From assembly GCF_043643765.1 (NCBI RefSeq), contig NZ_JBHZSP010000014.1, forward strand, positions 1 to 64,000: a DNA stretch of 64,000 nucleotides, in the 5' to 3' direction. Origin of the DNA: Marinomonas posidonica_A (GTDB lineage Bacteria; Pseudomonadota; Gammaproteobacteria; Pseudomonadales; Marinomonadaceae). Below the pieces are notes generated by a model. It was given only the letters and a program-made list of their open reading frames with translations, was not told the origin of the DNA and ran no database searches. The position numbers and the translations under genes are program-made. Below, one piece after another: positions 16,895 to 26,130 of this stretch. The stretch's first letter is position 1. Each line of letters begins with the position of its first letter.

Positions 16895-17710
16895 TTAGAG
16901 TTTTACCTGCAAAATGCCTTCAATCACTTCCCTAAGTTGTTGTTGGATAAAGGGTAACTTACTTTGATCCAAGTGATATTCGTTTTGCTGGGCGGCGCTT
17001 TCGTCGAGGTAAGTGGCTTGAGACAGTTCCAACTGAATGGCGTGTATGCCGTTTTCTGGTTGGCCAAATTGGCGAGTGATGTAGCCGCCTTTAAAACGAC
17101 CATTGAGCACTTGCGTGTAATGTGGGCCAAGTAATTGCGTCAATAGACTGGGCAATTGTATATCGCATGATTCACCGTCATTTGTACCCCAATTAAAGTC
17201 CGGCAATTGTCCTTCAAACAACATAGGCACTTCGGCGGCAATGCTGTGAGCATCAAACAAAATGGCATAACCAAACTTGTCTTTCAGGCGAACTAACTCT
17301 TTGGCAATGGTAGCGTGATAAGGGCGCCAGATTTGCTCTTTGCACGCTTGGCGGTGCGCTTCTGAGGGCGTTTTCCCTGCTTCAAAAACAGCTTGATCAA
17401 CAAACAAAATATCAGGAAACAAGCCCGTGGTTTTGGTCTCATAAAGCGGCTTGTCGTCGTAAGGGCGATTCAAATCAATAACATAACGTGAATAGTTGGC
17501 TTTAATGCAACCGACGCCCAAGTCAGCCAGATTGCCGTATAGCTCTGGAATAAACCAATCCGTATCCGGCAGTTTAGCGGCCAAATCCGTCAACCCCGCC
17601 GCCACTTCTGGGGTTACATTGAGACCCGAATGGGGCATGCTGACCAATAATGGAGAATCTCCTTGGGTAAACTCGAACGGAGACTCAATAGAAGTCACAG
17701 ATTCACTCAT
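16895..17710 (-). CDS. hutG: N-formylglutamate deformylase HutG
   Basis: Last enzyme of five-step histidine degradation, hydrolysing N-formylglutamate to glutamate and formate; 271 residues. Family features: SPLLVSMPHSGLN near residue 18, DTDWFIPELY near 50, NRPYDDKPLYETKTTGLFP near 80, and ILFDAHSIAAEVP near 138. The ATG at 17710 overlaps the hutI stop in an ATGA, showing translational coupling; the frame's earlier TTG would lie inside hutI. The presence of hutG with hutF defines the formylglutamate route. Confidence 0.95.
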   Translation of the reverse strand: MSESVTSIESPFEFTQGDSPLLVSMPHSGLNVTPEVAAGLTDLAAKLPDTDWFIPELYGNLADLGVGCIKANYSRYVIDLNRPYDDKPLYETKTTGLFPDILFVDQAVFEAGKTPSEAHRQACKEQIWRPYHATIAKELVRLKDKFGYAILFDAHSIAAEVPMLFEGQLPDFNWGTNDGESCDIQLPSLLTQLLGPHYTQVLNGRFKGGYITRQFGQPENGIHAIQLELSQATYLDESAAQQNEYHLDQSKLPFIQQQLREVIEGILQVKL

Positions 17711-18945
17711 GATGTTAATTTCCCCTGCTGAATGCGCTGTTTCAATAACTGACCGCCCAACCAATAGCACAGCTCACCTGGGCTTTCCACATCCCAGCAC
17801 ACAAAGTCCGCCGCTTTGCCAACCGCTAAAGAGCCGTGTGTCTCTTCGATACCAAGGGCTTTTGCCGCATGAATAGTGGCACCGGCCAAGGCTTCTTCTG
17901 GCGTTAAAGCAAACAAAGTACAGGCCATGTTCATCATCAAACGTAACGATAACGCAGGTGACGTACCTGGGTTCGCATCAGTGGCAATGGCCATCGGCAC
18001 CTGATATTGACGTAACCAAGCAATAGGCGGCTTTTGAGTTTCTTTTAAGGTGAAAAACGCCCCCGGCAACAAAACCGCCACAGTACCTGACTCGGCCATG
18101 GCTTGGACATCTGCCTCTTCAATGAACTCAATGTGATCCGCCGACAACGCCTGAAACGACGCCGCCATGCGAGTACCGCCTTGTGAAGTCAGCTGCTCAG
18201 CGTGAATTTTGACGGGCAAACCCAAAGCGTTGGCTTTTTCAAAATAACGTGCCACCTGCTCAGTACTAAAAGCAATGCCTTCACAAAAAGCGTCCACCGC
18301 ATCCGCTAACCCTAGGTCAGCTATTTGCGGTAAAACCTCTTCGCACAAATAGTCTATGTAAGCGTCTTTGTCAGCAAACTCAGATGGCATAGCGTGAGCC
18401 GCCAGACAAGTCCGTTTCACCTGTATCGGTAATTGTTCCTCTAATTGCCCGGCAACCCGTAGCATTTTGAGTTCGCTTTGCAGAGACAAACCATATCCGG
18501 ATTTGATTTCGACCGTGGTCACACCATCTTGAATGAGACTGCTCAAACGACGTTTGGCTGACGACAATAGACTCGCTTCACTGGCCTCACGAGTAGCCTT
18601 TACAGAGGCAGCAATGCCGCCACCTTGTTTAGCAATGTCTTGATAGCTGACACCGTTCAAACGCTGCTCAAATTCCCCAGCACGATTGCCACCAAACACT
18701 AAGTGCGTGTGACAATCAATTAGACCTGGTGTGACCCAACCACCCGCAAAGTCTTGCTCCTGCTGAGCCTCATAAGGGGGCAGTTTGGTCATGTCATCAA
18801 GCCACACAATGCGCCCGTCCCGAACACCAATAGCAGCGTTTTCAATCACTGAATAATGCCCATCTTGCATGGTCGCTACATGAGCACCATACCAAAGGCT
18901 GTCTAGCATTAAAGGGCCATCTGTGTGTCCCACAACATGAGTCAT
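17707..18945 (-). CDS. hutI: Imidazolonepropionase HutI
   Basis: Third step of histidine degradation, opening 4-imidazolone-5-propionate to N-formimino-glutamate; 412 residues. Amidohydrolase metal motifs are visible: GLIDCHTHLVFGG near residue 72, VKIHAEQLTSQGG near 240 and IATDANPGTSP near 315. The start at 18945 has AAAGGAG and lies 10 bp after hutH; the frame is open 51 bases further into hutH, which I consider unused. Confidence 0.96.
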   Translation of the reverse strand: MTHVVGHTDGPLMLDSLWYGAHVATMQDGHYSVIENAAIGVRDGRIVWLDDMTKLPPYEAQQEQDFAGGWVTPGLIDCHTHLVFGGNRAGEFEQRLNGVSYQDIAKQGGGIAASVKATREASEASLLSSAKRRLSSLIQDGVTTVEIKSGYGLSLQSELKMLRVAGQLEEQLPIQVKRTCLAAHAMPSEFADKDAYIDYLCEEVLPQIADLGLADAVDAFCEGIAFSTEQVARYFEKANALGLPVKIHAEQLTSQGGTRMAASFQALSADHIEFIEEADVQAMAESGTVAVLLPGAFFTLKETQKPPIAWLRQYQVPMAIATDANPGTSPALSLRLMMNMACTLFALTPEEALAGATIHAAKALGIEETHGSLAVGKAADFVCWDVESPGELCYWLGGQLLKQRIQQGKLTS

Positions 18946-18955
18946 AGGGTCTCCT

Positions 18956-20491
18956 TTAGGCCACACTTGGTAATAAACCCGATGGCATCGCCCCATTGTG
19001 AGCCGCTTCTTTTAGCAACTCATTGGCCTTGGCAATGTCTGGAGCAAAATAACGGTCTTTGTCGTAAAACGGCACTCGAGCACGTAATGTCGCGCGAGCC
19101 TGTTCTAATTTTTCGGTTGATTTCAACGGTGCACGAAAATCCAGACCTTGTACGGCAGACAGGATTTCAACCGCCAAAATACCACGCGTGTTTTCCGCCA
19201 TGTCTTTCAGACGGCGAGCGGCGAACGTCGCCATAGACACATGGTCTTCTTGGTTTGCCGACGTGGGCAAACTGTCCACTGAGGCAGGGTGAGCATAGGT
19301 TTTGTTTTCACTGGCCAAGGCCGCTGCTGTCACTTGTGCGATCATGAAGCCTGAGTTCACACCACCATTGTCTACTAAGAAAGGCGGCAATTTACTTAGA
19401 TTACTGTCGATCAATAACGCCATACGACGCTCAGACAAACTGCCGATTTCTGCGATTGCTAAGGCCAGATTATCGGCCGCCATGGCTACAGGCTCCGCGT
19501 GGAAGTTACCACCAGAAATGATGTCACCTTCGGCAGCAAACACCAAAGGGTTATCCGACACTGAATTGGCTTCCACACATAGGGTTTTGGCGGCGTTACG
19601 AATTTGTTCTAAACACGCTCCCATTACTTGTGGCTGACAACGCAATGAATAAGGGTCTTGTACTTTCTCACAGCCCTGATGCGAATCCCCCAATTCACTA
19701 CTGTCACCCAATAAATGGCGATAAGCGGCGGCGGCATCTATTTGAGTCTGATGACCTCGAACTTCATGAATACGCGCATCAAATGGACTACGACTGCCCA
19801 ACGCGGCTTCTACCGATAGCGCACCACAGGTGACAGCGGACGCAAACAAATCTTCTGCTTCAAACAAGCCTTCTAATGCAAAGGCCGTCGACGCTTGCGT
19901 ACCATTCAGTAGTGCCAAACCTTCTTTTGGCGCTAGGGTAATGGGCGACAAACCCGCCACTGCCAACGCTGCTTGACCTGAAATGATCTCACCACGGTAA
20001 CGGGCTTGACCTTCACCCAATAAGATCGTGCTCATGTGCGCCAATGGTGCCAAATCACCCGATGCGCCAACAGAGCCTTTTTTCGGAATACATGGGTACA
20101 CTTCTTTATTGATCAAGGTAATCAAGGCTTCGATGACTTGCAAACGGATACCAGAAAAGCCACGAGCCAAACTGTTCACTTTCAAAGTCATGATCAGCTT
20201 CACCGTGCTGTCATCCATTAACTCACCAATACCGGCGGCGTGTGACAAGACAATACTGCGTTGCAGTTCTTCCAAATCGTCTGGCGCGATACGGGTATTC
20301 GCCAGTAGACCGAATCCCGTATTAATACCGTAGACCGTTCTGTCTTCGGCAATGACATCATTCACCACTTGTGTGCTGGCATGAATGGCGGGGATAGCCT
20401 GCTCATCTAAACTCAGTTGAACTGACTGGCGGCTAATTTGGCGTAGCTCATGAAGGCTCAATTGACCTGGCTTTATTTTTAATTCAAACAT
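18956..20491 (-). CDS. hutH: Histidine ammonia-lyase HutH
   Basis: First enzyme of histidine degradation, releasing ammonia to give urocanate; 511 residues, the usual length. The Ala-Ser-Gly triad that cyclises to the MIO cofactor lies in GSVGASGDLAPLAH near residue 143. Other marks are YGINTGFGLLANTRI near 53 and DNPLVFA near 320. ATG 20491 has GAGGAAC upstream and gives the family N-terminus MFELKI; a start 12 bases earlier is less likely. It heads hutH-hutI-hutG, 138 bp downstream of hutU and separated by a hairpin. Confidence 0.97.
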   Translation of the reverse strand: MFELKIKPGQLSLHELRQISRQSVQLSLDEQAIPAIHASTQVVNDVIAEDRTVYGINTGFGLLANTRIAPDDLEELQRSIVLSHAAGIGELMDDSTVKLIMTLKVNSLARGFSGIRLQVIEALITLINKEVYPCIPKKGSVGASGDLAPLAHMSTILLGEGQARYRGEIISGQAALAVAGLSPITLAPKEGLALLNGTQASTAFALEGLFEAEDLFASAVTCGALSVEAALGSRSPFDARIHEVRGHQTQIDAAAAYRHLLGDSSELGDSHQGCEKVQDPYSLRCQPQVMGACLEQIRNAAKTLCVEANSVSDNPLVFAAEGDIISGGNFHAEPVAMAADNLALAIAEIGSLSERRMALLIDSNLSKLPPFLVDNGGVNSGFMIAQVTAAALASENKTYAHPASVDSLPTSANQEDHVSMATFAARRLKDMAENTRGILAVEILSAVQGLDFRAPLKSTEKLEQARATLRARVPFYDKDRYFAPDIAKANELLKEAAHNGAMPSGLLPSVA

Positions 20492-20544
20492 GGTGTTCCT
20501 CAATCTGTATTGTTAGTTTTTCATCTGCGTCTCCATATCGAAAC

Positions 20545-20560
20545 ACCTGTTATCACAGGT
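20545..20560. promoter_or_regulatory. Short inverted repeat before hutH
   Basis: ACCTGT-TATC-ACAGGT (20545-20560) is a perfect 6 bp inverted repeat 54 bp upstream of hutH. It differs from the HutC-type sites beyond hutU. Its role is unknown; it may be an operator or an RNA hairpin in the hutU-hutH spacer. Confidence 0.3.
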
Positions 20561-20573
20561 CCTTAGCCGCAAA

Positions 20574-20612
20574 TAAAAAACCTACCGAGCAAGAGGCTCC
20601 CCCTTACTCGGT
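20574..20612 (-). terminator. Terminator-like hairpin between hutU and hutH
   Basis: On the minus strand ACCGAGTAAG pairs with CTTGCTCGGT (one G-T pair), with a partly pairing GGGGAGCCTC loop, followed by AGG and TTTTTTATTTG. It lies 17 bp after the hutU stop. It would end or reduce hutU transcription before hutH. Confidence 0.75.
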
Positions 20613-20628
20613 GTCTGTTTGTGTGTGA

Positions 20629-22317
20629 TTACTTGCCAGTAATCATTGGCAGATTTAAGTTTTGTTCTTTGGCACAATCGATCGCGATATCGTAACCCGC
20701 GTCCGCATGTCGCATCACGCCCGTTGCTGGGTCATTGGTCAATACACGGGCGATACGTGCCGCAGCGTCGTCGCTGCCGTCACACACAATCACCATGCCC
20801 GAGTGTTGGGAAAAGCCCATGCCGACACCTCCACCATGATGTAAAGACACCCAAGTGGCACCCGAAGCCGTATTCAACATGGCGTTCAATAAAGGCCAAT
20901 CCGATACAGCATCCGAGCCATCTTGCATGCCTTCGGTTTCCCGGTTCGGACTGGACACAGAACCGGAATCAAGATGATCTCGACCAATCACAATCGGCGC
21001 TGACAATTCGCCTGATCTGACCATTTCATTAAAAGCTAGACCTAACTTAGCCCGCTGCCCAAGACCAACCCAACAGATACGCGCTGGTAAACCTTGGAAT
21101 TGAATACGTTCACGGGCCATGTCTAACCAGTGATGCAAATGCGCGTCATCTGGAATCAGCTCTTTTACTTTAGCATCGGTTTTGTAAATGTCTTCTGGGT
21201 CACCTGACAAAGCGGCCCAACGGAAAGGACCAATGCCACGACAAAACAGCGGACGAATATAAGCTGGTACAAAACCTGGGAAATCAAAGGCGTTTTCTAC
21301 CCCTTCTTCCATCGCCATCTGACGAATATTATTACCATAGTCAAAGGTCGGAATGCCCATTTTCTGGAACGCCAACATGGCTTCCACGTGTTTCGCCATC
21401 GACTGTTTTGCCGCTTTCACCACAGCCTGTGGCTCGGTTTGTGCCTTCTCGCGATACACTTCCCAGCTCATGCCTAATGGCAAATAGCCATTTAATGGAT
21501 CATGGGCTGAGGTTTGGTCAGTGACCATATCTGGACGAATACCACGTTTTACCATTTGCGGTAACACCTCGGCGGCGTTACCGCAAAGCGCGATAGACAC
21601 GGCCTTGCCTTCCGCTGTGTATTTTTTAATGCGCGCCATCGCATCGTCTAAATCCGTTGCTTGCTCATCCACATAACGAGTACGCAAACGAAAATCGATA
21701 CGACTTTGCTGGCATTCGATGTTCAATGAGCAAGCACCCGCCAAGGTCGCTGCCAAGGGTTGTGCGCCACCCATGCCACCTAAACCTGCGGTTAACACCC
21801 AACGACCAGTTAGGTCACCATCATAATGCTGACGGCCCGCCTCAACAAACGTCTCATAAGTGCCTTGCACTATGCCTTGGCTACCAATGTAGATCCACGA
21901 ACCTGCTGTCATCTGACCATACATTGCCAAACCTTTGGCATCCAACTCATTGAAGTGTTCCCAGTTCGCCCAATGAGGCACTAGGTTAGAATTGGCAATC
22001 AACACTCGCGGCGCATTTGAATGGGTCTTAAATACCCCGACAGGTTTACCCGATTGCACCAATAGGGTTTCGTCTTCTTCCAAACTCGTTAATGACTCAA
22101 CAATTTTGTCATAACATTCCCAATCCCTCGCCGCACGACCAATACCGCCATACACGACAAGCTCTTCTGGGTTTTCAGCCACATCCGGATCAAGGTTATT
22201 CATGAGCATGCGCATGGGCGCTTCGGTAAACCAGGACTTTGCCGTTATGGTGCTCCCAGTCGCGGCTTTTACTACGCCAGCTCGGTAACGTTTATGAGGA
22301 GTATTAGAATGAGCCAT
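20629..22317 (-). CDS. hutU: Urocanate hydratase HutU
   Basis: Second enzyme of histidine degradation, adding water to urocanate with NAD+ as prosthetic group; 562 residues. Typical stretches are TAKSWFTEAPMRMLMNNLDP near residue 25, GLGGMGGAQPLAATLAG near 175, VTDQTSAHDPLNGYLP near 270, WVGLGQRAKLG near 410 and HHGGGVGMGFSQHSGMVI near 500. ATG 22317 has AAAAGGTG upstream; a GTG three codons earlier is less likely. A HutC-type site lies 43 bp upstream in the divergent gap to hutF. Confidence 0.97.
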   Translation of the reverse strand: MAHSNTPHKRYRAGVVKAATGSTITAKSWFTEAPMRMLMNNLDPDVAENPEELVVYGGIGRAARDWECYDKIVESLTSLEEDETLLVQSGKPVGVFKTHSNAPRVLIANSNLVPHWANWEHFNELDAKGLAMYGQMTAGSWIYIGSQGIVQGTYETFVEAGRQHYDGDLTGRWVLTAGLGGMGGAQPLAATLAGACSLNIECQQSRIDFRLRTRYVDEQATDLDDAMARIKKYTAEGKAVSIALCGNAAEVLPQMVKRGIRPDMVTDQTSAHDPLNGYLPLGMSWEVYREKAQTEPQAVVKAAKQSMAKHVEAMLAFQKMGIPTFDYGNNIRQMAMEEGVENAFDFPGFVPAYIRPLFCRGIGPFRWAALSGDPEDIYKTDAKVKELIPDDAHLHHWLDMARERIQFQGLPARICWVGLGQRAKLGLAFNEMVRSGELSAPIVIGRDHLDSGSVSSPNRETEGMQDGSDAVSDWPLLNAMLNTASGATWVSLHHGGGVGMGFSQHSGMVIVCDGSDDAAARIARVLTNDPATGVMRHADAGYDIAIDCAKEQNLNLPMITGK

Positions 22318-22359
22318 GTTAATCACCTTTTGGTCATTTTAGTCATTTGATTCTTTAAA

Positions 22360-22369
22360 TGTATATACA
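22360..22369. promoter_or_regulatory. HutC-type operator, hutU side
   Basis: TGTATATACA, a perfect palindrome, lies 43 bp before hutU. The same core recurs 185 bp away before hutF. GntR/HutC regulators are known to bind GT-AC palindromes of this kind, and hutC lies in the same cluster. Assignment to HutC is inference. Confidence 0.65.
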
Positions 22370-22543
22370 ACTTAAAGCAAAGATAGTGAGTTCGTTTTTA
22401 AGATGCAAGTAATTTTTCGAGCAAATCTGCGAAAACCTTCACATAAACAGAGCCATTAAAAACCCAGAACCAGACAAACCAAATAAAATCAGTGACATAT
22501 CAAGAGGATAAAAACCATCCAGTATTGAAGATAAAATTACAAC

Positions 22544-22555
22544 TTGTATATACAA
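22544..22555. promoter_or_regulatory. HutC-type operator, hutF side
   Basis: TTGTATATACAA is a perfect 12 bp palindrome 49 bp before hutF. It shares its ten central bases with the site at 22360-22369. Together they would let HutC repress both arms of the divergent region, with urocanate as the known family inducer. Confidence 0.68.
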
Positions 22556-22604
22556 TATTTTTTGAATTAGACTTGAAGGGTTAACATTAACTAGGCTAAA
22601 GACG

Positions 22605-23993
22605 ATGCACCACACTCAACCGATCCAACACTTTTTTGCCAAACAGGCGTTGCTACAAACTGGCTGGGCTGAAAATGTGCTGTTTGCCGTCCAAGAGGGT
22701 CACTTTCTGTCGGTCACGGCAAACAGTCAGGCGACAGCAGACAGCACCTTATTGTCTGGCCCAGTCTTACCCAGCATGCCAAATTTGCACTCCCACGCCT
22801 TTCAGCGAGTCATGGCAGGCATGGCGGAAGTCTGCTTGAACCCTGATGACAGCTTCTGGAGTTGGCGTGACCTGATGTATAAGATCGTACGAAAGCTCTC
22901 ACCTGAGGACGCAAGAATCATCGCCAGCCAGCTTTATATCGACATGCTAAAAGCCGGTTATACACAAGTGGGGGAATTTCATTATTTGCATCATGATCTC
23001 GATGGACAGCCTTATTCCGACCCAGCCGAAATGTCGAAACAGATACTGGCCGCTGCGGACGAGTCCGGCATCGGGCTCACCTTATTGCCCGTCCTCTATG
23101 CTCACTCAGGCTTTGGTGGACAAGAACCAAATGCTGGACAAGCACGCTTTGTCCATTCCACCGACGACTACCTCGCGCTTTTTCAACAATGTGAACACAG
23201 CTTAAAATCACATCCCTTGCACCAGATGGGAGTTTGTTTCCATTCACTAAGAGCGGTAACCAAAGAACAAATACAACAGGTTCTGCCTGCATTGGATTCA
23301 CACTACCCCATTCATATCCACATTGCCGAGCAACAAAAAGAAGTGAATGACAGCTTGGCATGGAGTGGTCAACGACCGGTTGAATGGCTGCACGATGAAA
23401 TCGGTTTAAACGAACGCTGGTGCTTAGTCCACGCCACTCATCTAAACCATGACGAACTCACTGCGATCGCTCAGCTGGGTGCCGTTGCAGGACTATGCCC
23501 AACCACAGAAGCGAATCTAGGGGATGGTATTTTTCCCGCCACAGCGTTTGAACAAGCCAATGGACGTTGGGGCATTGGCTCAGACAGTCATGTCAGCTTG
23601 TCATTGGTGGAAGAACTACGCGTGTTGGAGTACAGCCAACGATTACGAGATCAGCAGCGCAATCGACTTTATCGTCAACAGGAAAACCGAGTTGGTGACC
23701 ACCTCTACCAACAAGCTTTGCTGGGCGGCAATCAAGCGTGTCATGTGTCTTTGGGCTTGCAAGCCAAACACCGCGCAGACTTTATTGTGCTCGATCCAAA
23801 CTCGCCCTTTGTCGCGGCCAGTCAACCAAAAGACTTGATCAACCGTTGGCTATTCGCCACTAACGAAAACCTAATCAAGGATGTTTTTGTGGCGGGACAA
23901 CACACCATTAAGAATTTTCATCATGAACAAGAAGAACAGCACAAAGCCGACTTTATCAAGGTCATTAAAAAGGTGATTTACAATGCTGAATGA
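22605..23993 (+). CDS. hutF: Formimidoylglutamate deiminase HutF
   Basis: Removes the imino nitrogen of N-formimino-L-glutamate as ammonia, giving N-formylglutamate for HutG; 462 residues. Amidohydrolase features are LPSMPNLHSHAFQRVMAG near residue 58, PIHIHIAEQQKEV near 245, LVHATHLNHDE near 280 and GIGSDSHVSLS near 325. It opens the plus-strand arm of the hut region and overlaps hutD by 11 bp. Its start codon lies in the divergent promoter region after two HutC-type palindromes. Confidence 0.95.
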   Translation: MHHTQPIQHFFAKQALLQTGWAENVLFAVQEGHFLSVTANSQATADSTLLSGPVLPSMPNLHSHAFQRVMAGMAEVCLNPDDSFWSWRDLMYKIVRKLSPEDARIIASQLYIDMLKAGYTQVGEFHYLHHDLDGQPYSDPAEMSKQILAAADESGIGLTLLPVLYAHSGFGGQEPNAGQARFVHSTDDYLALFQQCEHSLKSHPLHQMGVCFHSLRAVTKEQIQQVLPALDSHYPIHIHIAEQQKEVNDSLAWSGQRPVEWLHDEIGLNERWCLVHATHLNHDELTAIAQLGAVAGLCPTTEANLGDGIFPATAFEQANGRWGIGSDSHVSLSLVEELRVLEYSQRLRDQQRNRLYRQQENRVGDHLYQQALLGGNQACHVSLGLQAKHRADFIVLDPNSPFVAASQPKDLINRWLFATNENLIKDVFVAGQHTIKNFHHEQEEQHKADFIKVIKKVIYNAE

Positions 23994-24612
23994 CACGTCG
24001 ATCTTCGCGATGCTACAACAAGCAGATTTCCCAATCGTGCCTTGGAAAAATGGTTTAGGGCAGACCCGAGACATTGCCAGCCTATCGGATGAGCAAGGTT
24101 TACGATACCGCATCAGTCAAGCGTCTGTGGTAGAGAATGGTTTATTCTCAGACTTTCGTGGTTTACACCGAACACTGGTGCTGCTTTCGGGTCATGGACT
24201 CGCCATGACACACCAGAATGAGCAAGGTATGCAGCATGTTCAGCTAACTAAAATATTAGAGATGGCGCACTTTTCAGGCGGTGACCAAACCTTTGCCTCA
24301 CTCACAGAAGGTCCCATTGAAGATGTGAATATTATGACTAGAGAAGCCGATACTCAGGCCGAAGTCATCGCACTGCATTCGCCCACGAAGCTAATGTTTG
24401 ATCCCATTCAATCAAATACGTTACTGCACGCTATTTACTGTGCTGAGGCGTGTGAACTGTATGATGCTCACACGGATCACTTGCATGCAATTCCCGCTCA
24501 CTGTTTTATCTCTCTCGTCGATATTGAGAAGGCCTCAAAAGCCCTCAATAAAAAGCGCTTTAACTTGCTCAAAGGTCAAGTCATTCAGATCCACATCATC
24601 AAATCGTCGTAG
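23983..24612 (+). CDS. hutD: HutD family protein
   Basis: Cupin-fold protein of 209 residues with the family N-terminus PIVPWKNGLGQTRDIA, RYRISQASVVENGLFSDFRG and LSGHGL. HutD is needed for full growth on histidine in pseudomonads and is thought to keep urocanate or Hut expression in check. Its biochemical activity is not settled. The start overlaps the hutF end by 11 bp, so translation is coupled. It converges on hutC. Confidence 0.88.
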   Translation: MLNDTSIFAMLQQADFPIVPWKNGLGQTRDIASLSDEQGLRYRISQASVVENGLFSDFRGLHRTLVLLSGHGLAMTHQNEQGMQHVQLTKILEMAHFSGGDQTFASLTEGPIEDVNIMTREADTQAEVIALHSPTKLMFDPIQSNTLLHAIYCAEACELYDAHTDHLHAIPAHCFISLVDIEKASKALNKKRFNLLKGQVIQIHIIKSS

Positions 24613-24643
24613 CAGGCATGATCTTAATGAGCGCCCAGATTCA

Positions 24644-25399
24644 CTAACGTCCGAAATGACCAAACAATTGGAATCGAGATCCTGGGTGAAGTAAACGTGC
24701 CACCGTGACAATGTCTTCTCCAGACCAAGTACGACGTTTGATCTGCAAACAAGGTTCTTGGGGGGAGACTTGCAAGCGCTGGCATTCTTCCTGATTAGGC
24801 AAAATGGCTTCCACCAAATGTTCGCCTTCCGTCATGGGCGCCACGCTCATCAAGTATTCATAAGAGGTATGGGTGGAAAAATCTTGCTGATCATAGTCCG
24901 GCGCCAAACTGGCGTTGACGATGCGCTCTTCGATTTGAATGGGTAAATCGTTTTCAAAGTGCAAAATAACCGAACGAAAAATATTATGATTGGTTCTGAC
25001 GCCCAAGCTAACCGCTTCTTCCACACTGGCTTTAGCGGATTCCAAAACCAAAAGTTCTGACTGATGCTGATGACCCCGAGCGGCAATTTCTTCGGCGATA
25101 TTATGTACTTCAAATAACGCCGAATGCGCTTTTTTCTCTGCCACAAAGGTCCCCAGACCTTGGTGACGTACTAAGAAGCCTTCTGCCGTTAATTCACGCA
25201 ACGCACGATTCACCGTCATACGGCTCACGCCCAAGGCTTTGACCACTTCCAGTTCCGACGGAACACGCTGATTCACTGACCATTCACCAGAAGTAATCTT
25301 TAGCACAATCGCCTGTTTTAACTTGGCGTATATTGGCTGCGATACATCAGGCAGATCATCAAACAGATTCGCGACATTGATTGTAGTTGGCTCAGACAC
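24644..25399 (-). CDS. hutC: Histidine utilisation repressor HutC (GntR family)
   Basis: Repressor of 251 residues with an N-terminal winged helix (LKQAIVLKITSGEWSVNQRV, PSELEVVKALGVSRMTVNRAL) and a C-terminal UTRA ligand domain from about residue 105. The ending YLLHPGSRFQLFGHF-type (RLLHPGSRFQLFGHFGR) is characteristic of HutC. It responds to urocanate in known species. It ends 31 bp from the convergent hutD, and its likely targets are the palindromes at 22360 and 22544. Its own upstream carries CACAT-GA-ATGTG (25417-25428), a possible autoregulatory site. Confidence 0.94.
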   Translation of the reverse strand: MSEPTTINVANLFDDLPDVSQPIYAKLKQAIVLKITSGEWSVNQRVPSELEVVKALGVSRMTVNRALRELTAEGFLVRHQGLGTFVAEKKAHSALFEVHNIAEEIAARGHQHQSELLVLESAKASVEEAVSLGVRTNHNIFRSVILHFENDLPIQIEERIVNASLAPDYDQQDFSTHTSYEYLMSVAPMTEGEHLVEAILPNQEECQRLQVSPQEPCLQIKRRTWSGEDIVTVARLLHPGSRFQLFGHFGR

Positions 25400-25473
25400 A
25401 AGGCGTTCCAGTTAGCACATGAATGTGTGCAAATTATACCGTTAGTCAACCAAAACAAACAATTACAACAACA

Positions 25474-26124
25474 TTATATTGGCATCATCCATAGAGCTGC
25501 TAACCATGATAATCCCATTAACAAGGAAAAAATCACGCCCCATCTCGGCGTGGTTGCCGATAATCCTGCTTGTTTCTTGCGACCACGAACCATGGCGTCA
25601 ATGAGTCGCTCTTTTAAATGCACCTCATGATAAAGCACGGCCAAAATGTGCACCGCCACCAGCCCCAACAACCAATTGGGCAAAAAGCGATGTATCGACA
25701 CTAAAAAGCTCGCTACTTCCTCGGACACCAAGCCATTAAAAGGCCCAAACCAGAAGATATCATCACTGCTAAAGAGCCCGGTTCCCCATTGCACAGATAA
25801 CACCGTCAGTAATGTCACCACCATCAAGGCGCCTAATGGATTGTGGCCAAGATACGACTTTGGTTGCCCTTGCAATAAGGATTTAGCGAATTGCCACGCC
25901 CGCTTTGGCCCTCTTACAAATTGTTGAAATAAGGCATAACGAGAACCCAAAAAACCGTATAACACCCGAGCGATAATGACGCTTGATAAGCCATAACCAA
26001 AGTAGAAGTGGTACTGAAGGTAATCTTCTTCCGCCTTGCCTGTGATGATCAAGCCCGTAAATAACACCACCATTAACCAATGACTTAGTCGTACTGGCCA
26101 ATCCCAAACCAATGTTGATTTCAT
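25474..26124 (-). CDS. Cytochrome b561 family membrane protein
   Basis: Protein of about 216 residues with four to five membrane spans and the cytochrome b561 / Ni-Fe hydrogenase b-subunit look: VWDWPVRLSHWLMV near the start with a heme-ligand His, YHFYFGYG near 40, and VAVHILAVLYHEVHL near 178. It likely carries two b hemes and passes electrons in the inner membrane. The partner is unknown; no cytochrome c or hydrogenase gene is adjacent. I chose ATG 26124, six bases after AGGGG, over ATG 26130 directly abutting it. Confidence 0.82.
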   Translation of the reverse strand: MKSTLVWDWPVRLSHWLMVVLFTGLIITGKAEEDYLQYHFYFGYGLSSVIIARVLYGFLGSRYALFQQFVRGPKRAWQFAKSLLQGQPKSYLGHNPLGALMVVTLLTVLSVQWGTGLFSSDDIFWFGPFNGLVSEEVASFLVSIHRFLPNWLLGLVAVHILAVLYHEVHLKERLIDAMVRGRKKQAGLSATTPRWGVIFSLLMGLSWLAALWMMPI

Positions 26125-26130
26125 TTTCAT

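Noticed and set aside
19302..19637. Plus-strand frame of 111 codons inside hutH
   Set aside because: It lies wholly opposite a well conserved enzyme gene and shows no independent features.
20504..20540. Tiny ORF (seven codons) before hutH as a leader peptide
   Set aside because: It has no His codons and no ribosome site, and the hairpin lies upstream of it, so attenuation is not supported.
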